Origin: Janthinobacterium fluminis
GTDB taxonomy: Bacteria > Pseudomonadota > Gammaproteobacteria > Burkholderiales > Burkholderiaceae_D
DNA length: 64,000 nucleotides
Direction: 5' to 3'
NCBI RefSeq assembly: GCF_028595325.1
Contig: NZ_JAQQXR010000002.1
Coordinates: forward strand, 62,001-126,000
A program made the position numbers and the translations under genes. Positions within the stretch are counted from its first letter, which is position 1; each line of letters begins with the position of its first letter. Shown here in pieces: positions 1 through 9,927 of this stretch. The notes under the pieces are model-generated. The model ran no database searches. It saw only the letters and a list, made by a program, of their open reading frames with translations, and was not told where the DNA came from.

Positions 1-581
1 CGGCCGCACTGAAAATACGCGACGGCATGGCGGCGGACGCCGAAATGGGGCCTGTCGTGTCGTCGGCCGCCAAGCAGCGCATCGAAAGGCTGATCGGCGA
101 GGGCGTCGAGCAGGGCGCGACCCTGCTGGTCGACGGCCGCAACCACAAGGTGGCGGGGCGCGAGAACGGCTTCTTCGTCGGCGGCACGCTGTTCGACCAT
201 GTGACGCCGGAGATGTCGATCTATAGGGAGGAAATCTTCGGGCCGGTACTGTGCGTGGTGCGCTCGCCGGACGTGGCCAGCGCCGTCGCGCTGATCAACA
301 ACAACGAATATGGCAACGGCGTGGCCATCTACACGCGCGACGGCGGCGTGGCGCGCGAGTTCGTGCGGCAGATCCAGGTCGGCATGGTCGGCGTCAACGT
401 GCCCCTGCCGGTGCCGATGGCCTTCAACAGCTTCGGCGGCTGGAAGCGCAGCATGTTCGGCGACCACCACGCCTACGGCCCGGAAGGCGTGCGCTTCTAC
501 ACGCGCCACAAGGCCGTGATGCAGCGCTGGCCGAACACCGCCAGCGCTGGTGTGGAATTTGCTTTCCCGCAGATGAAGTAA
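1..581 (+). CDS. mmsA: CoA-acylating methylmalonate/malonate-semialdehyde dehydrogenase, C-terminal part
   Basis: The reading frame is open from the first bases of the window, so the gene starts upstream; about 192 C-terminal residues are present. The family oxidises methylmalonate or malonate semialdehyde to propionyl-CoA or acetyl-CoA with NAD and CoA. The C-terminal signature of the aldehyde dehydrogenase fold is clear: EEIFGPVL, then [16 protein letters not shown], then [17 protein letters not shown] and a terminal [13 protein letters not shown], all characteristic of MmsA rather than other ALDHs. The catalytic cysteine lies outside the window. The gene sits 93 bp upstream of preT and ahead of the pyrimidine genes, which fits a role in consuming the semialdehyde made from beta-alanine or beta-aminoisobutyrate at the end of uracil/thymine breakdown. 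The role in this pathway is inferred from context. Confidence 0.93.
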   Translation, partial: AALKIRDGMAADAEMGPVVSSAAKQRIERLIGEGVEQGATLLVDGRNHKVAGRENGFFVGGTLFDHVTPEMSIYREEIFGPVLCVVRSPDVASAVALINNNEYGNGVAIYTRDGGVAREFVRQIQVGMVGVNVPLPVPMAFNSFGGWKRSMFGDHHAYGPEGVRFYTRHKAVMQRWPNTASAGVEFAFPQMK

Positions 582-674
582 GGGGGCAAGCCGGGCGGCC
601 GCCGGCGGCGGCCTGTCGCGTTGCTCGGCTCGCCGGCAGAGCGCACTTGTTGTATCCACGCAGGAGTCGAAACG

Positions 675-2054
675 ATGCTCGAGTCTCTCCATTACCTGCC
701 GCGTCCGGCCGAGCCGGACGCCACCCTGGCCGGGCGCTTCGGCGACCTGGCGCCGGCGCTGACGGCGCGCCAGGCGGCCATCGAAAGCGCGCGCTGCCTG
801 TACTGCTACGACGCGCCGTGCACGCGCATCTGCCCGACCGGCATCGACGTCGCCAGCTTCATCCGCAACATCCACGATAACAACATCAACGGCGCGGCGG
901 CCGGGATTTTAGGGCAGAACATCCTCGGCGGCAGTTGCGCGCGGGTCTGTCCGACCGAAGTCCTGTGCGAGGACGTCTGCGTGCGCAACCGCGACGCGGA
1001 AGGCCAGCCGGTGCGCATCGGCGCGCTGCAGCGCTACGCCGTCGACCACATGCATTTCGCCGGCCATCCGTTCACGCGCGCGCCCTCCACCGGCAAGCGT
1101 GTTGCCGTCGTCGGCGCCGGCCCGGCCGGGCTGGCGTGCGCGCACCGGCTGGCGATGCTGGGCCACGACGTCGTCGTGTTCGAGGCGCGCGACAAGGCCG
1201 GCGGCCTGAACGAATACGGCATCGCCAAGTACAAGCTGACCGACGATTTCGCCCGCAAGGAAGTCGAGTTCCTGCTCGGCGTAGGCGGCATAGAAATCCG
1301 ATGTCGCCACGCGCTCGGCGGCGAGCTGCAACTGCGCGACTTGCGGGCGCAGTACGACGCCGTCTTCCTCGGCCTGGGGCTGGGCGCCAGCCGCCGCCTC
1401 GGCCTGACGGGCGAGGACGCGCCCGGCCTGCTGGCGGCGGTCGACTACATCGCCGCGCTGCGCCAGAGCGACGACCTGGGCGCGCTGCCGCTGCCGGCCC
1501 GCGTCATCGTCATCGGCGCCGGCAACACCGCGATCGACATGGCGGTGCAGATCGCGCGCCTGGGCGCGCGGGAGGTGACGCTGGTGTACCGGCGCGGCTT
1601 CGACGCGATGACGGCGACCGCGCACGAGCAGGACATCGCCAAGGCGAACCAGGTGCGCATGCGCACCTGGGCGCAGCCGCAGGAGGTGCTGCTCAACAGC
1701 GCCGGCCGGGTGGCCGGCATGCGCTTCGAGAACACCGCCATGCAAGACGGCCGCCTGGTGGGCACCGGCGTCACCTTCGACATCGGCGCCGACGCCATCT
1801 TCAAGGCCATCGGCCAGAGCCTGGACGGCGCCGGCCCGGGCGATCCGCTGGCGGCGGCGCTGCCGCGCGACGGCGGCAAGATCGCCGTCGACGCGCAGTT
1901 CCGCACCGCCGTGCCGGGCGTCTATGCCGGCGGCGACTGCGTGGCGCCGGGGCAGGACTTGACGGTGCAGGCGGTCCAGCACGGCAAGCTGGCCGCGCTG
2001 GCCATCCACCACGACATGCAATCCAAGGCGGAGCCGACATCATGGCCGATCTGA
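675..2054 (+). CDS. preT: NAD-dependent dihydropyrimidine dehydrogenase subunit PreT
   Basis: 459 residues. PreT passes electrons from NADH through FAD and iron-sulfur clusters to PreA, reducing uracil and thymine to the dihydro forms. The N-terminus holds two cysteine groups of the GltD/DPD alpha-helical ferredoxin type (Cys 41, 44, 49, 53 and Cys 88, 92, 98, 102; CYDAPCTRICPTG and CARVCPTEVLCEDVC). An FAD-binding VAVVGAGPAG lies near residue 140, a second nucleotide site VIVIGAGNTAID near 278, and the flavin motif VYAGGDC near the C-terminus. An in-frame TTG at 621 would add 18 residues, but ATG 675 is preferred because AGGAG (662-666) lies at the right distance. The 3' end overlaps preA by 13 bp, suggesting translational coupling. 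Confidence 0.95.
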   Translation: MLESLHYLPRPAEPDATLAGRFGDLAPALTARQAAIESARCLYCYDAPCTRICPTGIDVASFIRNIHDNNINGAAAGILGQNILGGSCARVCPTEVLCEDVCVRNRDAEGQPVRIGALQRYAVDHMHFAGHPFTRAPSTGKRVAVVGAGPAGLACAHRLAMLGHDVVVFEARDKAGGLNEYGIAKYKLTDDFARKEVEFLLGVGGIEIRCRHALGGELQLRDLRAQYDAVFLGLGLGASRRLGLTGEDAPGLLAAVDYIAALRQSDDLGALPLPARVIVIGAGNTAIDMAVQIARLGAREVTLVYRRGFDAMTATAHEQDIAKANQVRMRTWAQPQEVLLNSAGRVAGMRFENTAMQDGRLVGTGVTFDIGADAIFKAIGQSLDGAGPGDPLAAALPRDGGKIAVDAQFRTAVPGVYAGGDCVAPGQDLTVQAVQHGKLAALAIHHDMQSKAEPTSWPI

Positions 2055-3316
2055 GCATCGAGTTTTGCGGCATCAAGTCGCCCAATCCCTTCTGGCTGGC
2101 GTCGGCGCCGCCGACCGACAAGGCTTACAACGTGGTGCGCGCCTTCCAGGCCGGCTGGGGCGGCGTCGTGTGGAAGACGCTGGGCGAAGACCCGGCCGCC
2201 GTCAACGTCTCGTCGCGCTATTCGGCGCTGTACGGACGCAACCGCGAGGTGCTCGGCTTCAACAACATCGAGCTGATCACCGACCGCAGCCTGGACATCA
2301 ACCTGCGCGAAATCACCGAGGTGAAGCGGGACTGGCCGGACCGCGCGCTGATCGTCTCGCTGATGCTGCCGTGCGAGGAAAAGCTGTGGGCCGCCATATT
2401 GCCGCTGGTGGAGGCCACCGGCGCCGACGGCGTCGAGCTCAATTTCGGCTGCCCGCACGGCATGCCGGAGCGCGGCATGGGCGCGGCCGTCGGCCAGGTG
2501 CCCGAGTACGTGCAGATGGTCACCGCCTGGTGCAAGAAGCATTCGCGGCTGCCGGTGATCGTCAAGCTGACGCCGAACATCACCGACGTGCGCCTGCCGG
2601 CGCGCGCGGCGCTGGCCGGCGGCGCCGACGCCGTCTCGCTGATCAACACCATCAATTCCATCACCTCGCTCGACCTGGACCGCATGGTGGCGCTGCCGAC
2701 CGTGGGCGGCGCCAGCACGCACGGCGGCTACTGCGGCGCCGCCGTGAAGCCGATCGCGCTGAACATGGTGGCCGAGATCGCCCGCGATCCGCAGACCCGC
2801 GGCCTGCCGATTTCGGGCATCGGCGGCATCGGCAACTGGCGCGACGCGGCCGAATTCATCGCGCTGGGCGCCGGCTCGGTGCAGGTCTGCACCGCCGCCA
2901 TGCTGCACGGCTTCCGCATCGTCGCGGAGATGAAGGACGGCCTGTCGCGCTGGATGGACGAGAAGGGCTACCGCTCGATCGGCGAATTTTCCGGCAAGGC
3001 TATCCCCAATACCACCGACTGGAAATACCTGGACATGAACTACCAGGTCATCGCGCAGATCAACCAGAACGACTGCATCCAGTGCGGCAAATGCTATGTG
3101 GCCTGCGAGGACACCTCGCACCAGTCGATCGCGCAACTGGTCGACGCGGCCGGCGCGCGCAGCTATGAGGTCATCAAGGAGGAATGCGTCGGCTGCAATC
3201 TGTGCGAAATCACCTGCCCGGTGCAGGGCTGCATCACGATGGTGCCGCAGGATACCGGCAAGCCGTATATGAACTGGACACAGGACCCGCGCAATCCACG
3301 GGCGGAGGTGCGATAG
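2042..3316 (+). CDS. preA: NAD-dependent dihydropyrimidine dehydrogenase subunit PreA
   Basis: 424 residues, the catalytic FMN partner of PreT. The N-terminal two thirds is a dihydroorotate-dehydrogenase-like TIM barrel (FCGIKSPNPFWLASAPPTD at the start, substrate loop NFGCPHGMPERGMG, and the phosphate-binding ISGIGGIGNW). The last 85 residues carry two [4Fe-4S] motifs, CIQCGKCYVAC and CVGCNLCEITCPVQGC. The ATG at 2042 lies inside the end of preT, so the two subunits are probably made in step. The place of the mammalian active-site cysteine is a valine (GAAVGQ); from memory E. coli PreA also has Val there, so this is not read as loss of function. Confidence 0.95.
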   Translation: MADLSIEFCGIKSPNPFWLASAPPTDKAYNVVRAFQAGWGGVVWKTLGEDPAAVNVSSRYSALYGRNREVLGFNNIELITDRSLDINLREITEVKRDWPDRALIVSLMLPCEEKLWAAILPLVEATGADGVELNFGCPHGMPERGMGAAVGQVPEYVQMVTAWCKKHSRLPVIVKLTPNITDVRLPARAALAGGADAVSLINTINSITSLDLDRMVALPTVGGASTHGGYCGAAVKPIALNMVAEIARDPQTRGLPISGIGGIGNWRDAAEFIALGAGSVQVCTAAMLHGFRIVAEMKDGLSRWMDEKGYRSIGEFSGKAIPNTTDWKYLDMNYQVIAQINQNDCIQCGKCYVACEDTSHQSIAQLVDAAGARSYEVIKEECVGCNLCEITCPVQGCITMVPQDTGKPYMNWTQDPRNPRAEVR

Positions 3317-3394
3317 GCGGGACAGTTGTTATAAACTGTTTGTTTGTTACGCGTCCCCAGCCCCTTGGCTCAATAAAAAAATGGAGAAAAACCT

Positions 3395-6288
<2,894 letters not shown>

Positions 6289-6306
6289 ACCAAACAAGGA
6301 GCGGAC

Positions 6307-7542
6307 ATGGATGAACTGCGCATCAACGGCGCGCGCCTGTGGGCGGCGCTGATGGAACTGGCCAAGATCGGCGCCACGGCCAAGGGCGGCGTCAAAAGGT
6401 TGGCGTTGACCGACCTCGACAAACAGGGCCGCGACCTGGTCGTCGGCTGGGGGCGGGAAGCGGGCCTGAGCATCAGCATCGACCAGATCGGCAACGTCTT
6501 CATGCGCCGCGACGGCAGCGACCACACGCTGGCGCCGGTGGTCACGGGCAGCCACATCGACACCCAGCCGACCGGCGGCAAGTTCGACGGCAACTACGGC
6601 GTGCTGGCGGGGCTGGAAGTGGTGCGCACCCTCAACGAGCGCAACATCACCACGCTCGCGCCGATCGAAGTGGCGTTCTGGACCAACGAAGAAGGCTCGC
6701 GCTTCGTGCCGGTGATGATGGGCTCGGGGGTCTTCTGCGGCGCCTTCAGCCTGGAGACGGCCTACGCGGCCACCGACACCGAAGGCAAAAGCGTCGGCGA
6801 CGAACTGGCGCGCATCGGCTACCGAGGCGAGCAAGTGCCGGGGCGGCACCCGATCGGCGCCTATTTCGAGACGCACATCGAACAGGGGCCGGTGCTGGAA
6901 GACGCCGGCAAGGTGATCGGCGTCGTGCCGGCCGTGATGGGACTGTCGTGGTACGACTGCGTGGTCAGCGGCATGGAGGCGCACGCCGGGCCGACGCCGA
7001 TGGGCTTGCGCAAGGACGCGCTGCAAGTGGCGACGCGCATCATGCAGGAAGTGGTGGCCATCGCCAAGCGCTACCCGCCGTACGGGCGCGGCACGGTCGG
7101 CATGGTGCAAGTCTTCCCGAACAGCCGCAACGTCATCCCCGGCGAAGTCAAATTCAGCATCGACCTGCGCAACGTCAACGAGGCGCTGCTCAACACCATG
7201 CACGAAGACATGCTGGCCTACATCGACCAGACCCGCCGGGACAGCGGCCTGGCCATCGGCATCGAGCGCGTCTCCCACTACCCGCCGTGCCCCTTCCATC
7301 CCGAATGCATAGACGCCGTGCGCCGCGCCACCGCCAAACTCGGCTACAGCAGCATGGACGTCGTCTCGGGGGCGGGGCACGACGCCATCTACGCGGCGCG
7401 GCTGGCGCCGGCGGGCATGATCTTCATACCCTGCAAAGACGGCATCAGCCACAACGAAATCGAAGACGCCCAACCTGGCCACTTAGAGGCCGGCTGCAAC
7501 GTCCTGCTGCACGCCATGCTCGAACGCGCCGGCGTCGCCTAA
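6307..7542 (+). CDS. Zn-dependent beta-ureidopropionase / N-carbamoyl-amino-acid hydrolase (M20 type)
   Basis: 411 residues. The family removes the carbamoyl group from N-carbamoyl-beta-alanine or related substrates, releasing ammonia, CO2 and the amino acid. M20C landmarks are intact: GSHIDTQPTGGKFDGNYG (first zinc ligands), WTNEEGSRF (catalytic Glu pair), HIEQGPVLE, the dimer-domain GMEAHAGPTPMGLRKDA, and SGAGHDA and ISHNEIED near the end. It follows the dihydropyrimidinase by 18 bp with AAGGAGC before the ATG. Sequence alone cannot separate beta-ureidopropionase from L-carbamoylase or allantoate amidohydrolase; the neighbours favour the pyrimidine step. It is the last gene before a palindromic repeat. 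Confidence 0.9.
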   Translation: MDELRINGARLWAALMELAKIGATAKGGVKRLALTDLDKQGRDLVVGWGREAGLSISIDQIGNVFMRRDGSDHTLAPVVTGSHIDTQPTGGKFDGNYGVLAGLEVVRTLNERNITTLAPIEVAFWTNEEGSRFVPVMMGSGVFCGAFSLETAYAATDTEGKSVGDELARIGYRGEQVPGRHPIGAYFETHIEQGPVLEDAGKVIGVVPAVMGLSWYDCVVSGMEAHAGPTPMGLRKDALQVATRIMQEVVAIAKRYPPYGRGTVGMVQVFPNSRNVIPGEVKFSIDLRNVNEALLNTMHEDMLAYIDQTRRDSGLAIGIERVSHYPPCPFHPECIDAVRRATAKLGYSSMDVVSGAGHDAIYAARLAPAGMIFIPCKDGISHNEIEDAQPGHLEAGCNVLLHAMLERAGVA

Positions 7543-7559
7543 AAAGTTGCTTCCTCCCC

Positions 7560-7631
7560 TGGGGTCAGGTCTAGACATGGCGGTTTTGCTTGACTGCGCA
7601 AGTAAAACCGCCATGTCTAGACCTGACCCCA
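7560..7631. repeat. Palindromic repeat, family A, copy 1
   Basis: A near-perfect inverted repeat: arms of 28 nt (7560-7587 and 7604-7631), outer end TGGGGTCAGGTCTAGACATG, with a 16-nt centre that can pair further (GCTTG/CAAGT with one wobble). Near-identical copies lie at 21121-21192 and 47076-47180. It starts 17 bp after a stop codon, can fold into a long hairpin on either strand, and supplies the last codons and stop of the leftward alpha/beta hydrolase gene. It resembles REP/MITE-type non-autonomous repeats; no mobilising gene is visible here. Confidence 0.9.
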
Positions 7632-8459
7632 GAGGTGGCGGCTTAGTGTTGCCGAGAATGCTTGCGTTTGTTCCCACTGTGGCAGGTGGCCGGCGCCCGC
7701 TATGCCGTTCGTTTGCGTCGTGCCTGTTAGCCGCGCCAGGTGGGCGAAGGTGGCGGGGTGGTAGAGGCGGCTTTCGGCGCCGTAGATGTATTGGCAGCGT
7801 TCGCCCAGCGTCGGCAGGAGCGCGCGGTAGTCTTGGCGCGCCATGTCGGTCCATAGTTGCGCCAGTCCTTCGGCGGCGTTGCCGCGCATGATGGCGGTGA
7901 GGCGCGCCAGCAGCGCCGGGTCGGGTGCGGCGCCGCGCGCGAACAGGCGCGCCGCGCTGAGTTTGGCGTAGCGCCGCCAGTCGGCGCGCACGGCGGCGGC
8001 GGTCTGCGCCACCTGCGCCGCCGGGTAGCCGCCCGCCAGGCCGTGCGCCCACTCGTCGTCGGTGACGATTTTCGCTGTCATGTCGATGACGCTGAGTTTG
8101 TCCAGCGCCGCCAGGCCGGTTTCGCGCAGGTGTTCCCACGCGATCATCGCGCCCATCGACCAGCCGACCAGCGAGTAGTTGTCCAGGCCGAGGTGGGCGA
8201 TGAGCGCGCGCAGGTCGGCCGCCAGCAGGCCGACGCTCAGCGGTTGGCGCGCGTCTTGCGATGCGCCGTGGCCGCGCTGGTCCGGCACGATGAGGCGCAG
8301 CCCTTGCGCCGCCAGCGCCATCTGCGGTTCGAAGAATTCGCCCGAGGCGCCCCAGCCGTGCAGCAGGATGACGGCCTTGCCGCTACCCGTGTCGCGGTAG
8401 TGCAGGCGGGCGCCGTCCTGTGTTGTAAAGGAGAATTTTGTGCATTCTGTCGTTGACAT
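7617..8459 (-). CDS. alpha/beta hydrolase
   Basis: 280 residues from the ATG at 8459 (an upstream in-frame start at 8489 would run through the operator). The alpha/beta-hydrolase fold is recognisable: oxyanion-hole HGWGASGEFF near residue 33, VPDQRGHG, the nucleophile elbow LVGWSMGA with Ser near 100, and the catalytic His in GAGHLPQWE near the C-terminus. This is a bioH/haloperoxidase-like carboxylesterase shape; the substrate is unknown. It is divergent from the TetR gene with a shared operator in the 55-bp gap. The final residues WGQV and the TAG stop are read from the palindrome at 7560-7631, so the original C-terminus has probably been replaced. Confidence 0.88.
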   Translation of the reverse strand: MSTTECTKFSFTTQDGARLHYRDTGSGKAVILLHGWGASGEFFEPQMALAAQGLRLIVPDQRGHGASQDARQPLSVGLLAADLRALIAHLGLDNYSLVGWSMGAMIAWEHLRETGLAALDKLSVIDMTAKIVTDDEWAHGLAGGYPAAQVAQTAAAVRADWRRYAKLSAARLFARGAAPDPALLARLTAIMRGNAAEGLAQLWTDMARQDYRALLPTLGERCQYIYGAESRLYHPATFAHLARLTGTTQTNGIAGAGHLPQWEQTQAFSATLSRHLWGQV

Positions 8460-8472
8460 CGGAATAAGCCCG

Positions 8473-8504
8473 TATACAATATGACACATGAATCATATTG
8501 TATA
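8473..8504. promoter_or_regulatory. Inverted-repeat operator between the hydrolase and tetR genes
   Basis: Perfect 12-bp arms TATACAATATGA (8473-8484) and TCATATTGTATA (8493-8504) around an 8-bp spacer, centred in the gap between two divergent genes. Position and symmetry are typical of a TetR-family operator that represses both genes; -10-like TACAAT elements lie inside it on both strands. Assignment to the adjacent TetR protein is inferred. Confidence 0.8.
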
Positions 8505-8514
8505 TTGAGCTGCC

Positions 8515-9132
8515 ATGCAATCGACCCCAGTCAAGAAAATCGAACCGCCGAAGACGGCCCGCGGCATGAAGACGCGCGCGAATATCTTGCGCGCCGCCGA
8601 GCAGGTGTTTGGCAATAAGGGCTTCCATGCCGCTTCGATCGCGGAAATCACCCAGGTCGCCGAGGTGTCGCAGGGAACTTTCTATATTTATTTCCCCGAT
8701 AAGGAGGAGGCGTTCCGCGCGCTGGTCGAGTATATGGGGCAGGAGACTCAGGCTTTCATCCGCCAGCGCACCGGCGCCGCGCAGACCCGCCTTGAGGCTG
8801 AGCGTCTCGGCTTGCAGGCTTTCCTGTCTTTCGTCGCCGAGCACAAGAATTTGTACCGCATCGTGCTGGAGTCGCTGTTCGTCGATGAGGCGATTTACCG
8901 CAGTTATTTCAGTAAGTTCGGCGCCTTGTATCAGTCGCGCCTCGACGCGGCCGCCGCGCATGGCGAGATTACCGCCGGCGATACCGAGGTGCGCGCCTGG
9001 TGTCTGATGGGCGTCAGCCATTTCCTCGGCATGCGTTACGGCCTGTGGGACAGTCCGGACGCGCATGCCCGCGTGGTCGACGCGGCCACCGATTTCATTA
9101 CCCACGGTTTGCAGGCGCGGGGCGGCCAGTGA
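8515..9132 (+). CDS. TetR/AcrR family transcriptional regulator
   Basis: 205 residues. The N-terminal helix-turn-helix is clear (KTRANILRAAEQVFGNKGF, then AEVSQGTFYIYFPDKEEAF, residues about 19-70); the rest is the helical ligand-binding and dimer domain. The family usually represses its own and neighbouring genes until a ligand, often an acyl-CoA or hydrophobic acid, binds. The perfect palindrome 10-42 bp upstream is the likely site. It overlaps the next gene by 4 bp (GTGA), so regulator and enoyl-CoA hydratase-like protein are probably co-translated, which suggests a CoA-thioester effector. That last point is an inference. Confidence 0.93.
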   Translation: MQSTPVKKIEPPKTARGMKTRANILRAAEQVFGNKGFHAASIAEITQVAEVSQGTFYIYFPDKEEAFRALVEYMGQETQAFIRQRTGAAQTRLEAERLGLQAFLSFVAEHKNLYRIVLESLFVDEAIYRSYFSKFGALYQSRLDAAAAHGEITAGDTEVRAWCLMGVSHFLGMRYGLWDSPDAHARVVDAATDFITHGLQARGGQ

Positions 9133-9908
9133 GTGCGCTGGTGCTGGTCGAGCGCGATGGCGCCGTCGCGCGGCTGGTGTTGAACCGGCCGGCGCGCCAC
9201 AACAGTCTGGTGCCCGAGTTGTTGCGGGCACTGCTGGCGGCGCTGGACGCCTGCGAGGCCGACGACGGCGTGCGCGCGCTGGTGCTGGCGCACGCCGGCC
9301 CCTCGTTTTCGACGGGCGGCGATGTACGCGCTTTTTACCAGCAGGGCGAGAACATCGCCGCCTACGGGGCCGAGCTGGTCGGTTTGCTGAACGAGGCGAT
9401 TGTGCGTCTGGCCGCTTGCGCCAAGCCCGTCGTCGCCGCCGTCGACGGCACCGTCACGGGCGGCGCGCTGGGCCTGGTGCTGGCCTGCGACATCGTGCTG
9501 GTGTCGGCGCGCGCCAGCTTCACGCCGTATTACGTCGACGTCGGCTTCAGCCCGGACGGCGGCTGGACCGCGATGCTGCCGGCCTTCATCGGCAGCGCGC
9601 GGGCCCGTTCGGTGCAATTGCTGAACCAGCGCATCAGCGCCGAGCAGGCGCTGGCCTGGGGCATGGCGACGAAGCTGGTGGCGTCGATCGATATGGCCGA
9701 CCAGGCTTTGGCGAGCGCCCGCGCCGTCGCCGCCAAGGTGGCCGGCAGTGTGCGCCGCACCCGCGCCCTGCTGGGGCCGGATCTGCCGCAGTTGCTTGAC
9801 GCGCTGGAGCGCGAACGGAGTGAATTTTTGCAGCAAGTTGTCTCGACAGAAGCACAGCAGGGTATGCAGCGATTCTTGTCTCAGGGGAGTCAGGCTGTAC
9901 AGCGTTAA
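9129..9908 (+). CDS. enoyl-CoA hydratase/isomerase family protein
   Basis: 259 residues starting at GTG 9129, which overlaps the tetR stop; the longer frame from 9000 lies wholly inside tetR and is not used. Crotonase-fold motifs: FSTGGDVRAFY (CoA-binding loop and first oxyanion NH, near residue 61), VDGTVTGGALGLVLACDI (second oxyanion), and SPDGGWTAMLP, where Asp takes the place usually held by a catalytic Glu, as in isomerase-type members. It may hydrate or isomerise an acyl-CoA made by the synthetase encoded at 17420. Substrate unknown. Confidence 0.9.
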   Translation: MSALVLVERDGAVARLVLNRPARHNSLVPELLRALLAALDACEADDGVRALVLAHAGPSFSTGGDVRAFYQQGENIAAYGAELVGLLNEAIVRLAACAKPVVAAVDGTVTGGALGLVLACDIVLVSARASFTPYYVDVGFSPDGGWTAMLPAFIGSARARSVQLLNQRISAEQALAWGMATKLVASIDMADQALASARAVAAKVAGSVRRTRALLGPDLPQLLDALERERSEFLQQVVSTEAQQGMQRFLSQGSQAVQR

Positions 9909-9927
9909 CACCTCACAGGGAGTAACA

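Noticed and set aside
621-674. TTG start extending PreT by 18 residues
   Set aside because: The extension contains no conserved sequence and the ATG at 675 has a proper AGGAG.
2042-3316. PreA lacks the cysteine used by mammalian dihydropyrimidine dehydrogenase (Val in GAAVGQ)
   Set aside because: From memory the E. coli PreA sequence also has Val at this place, so it appears normal for the bacterial family; an alignment would settle it.
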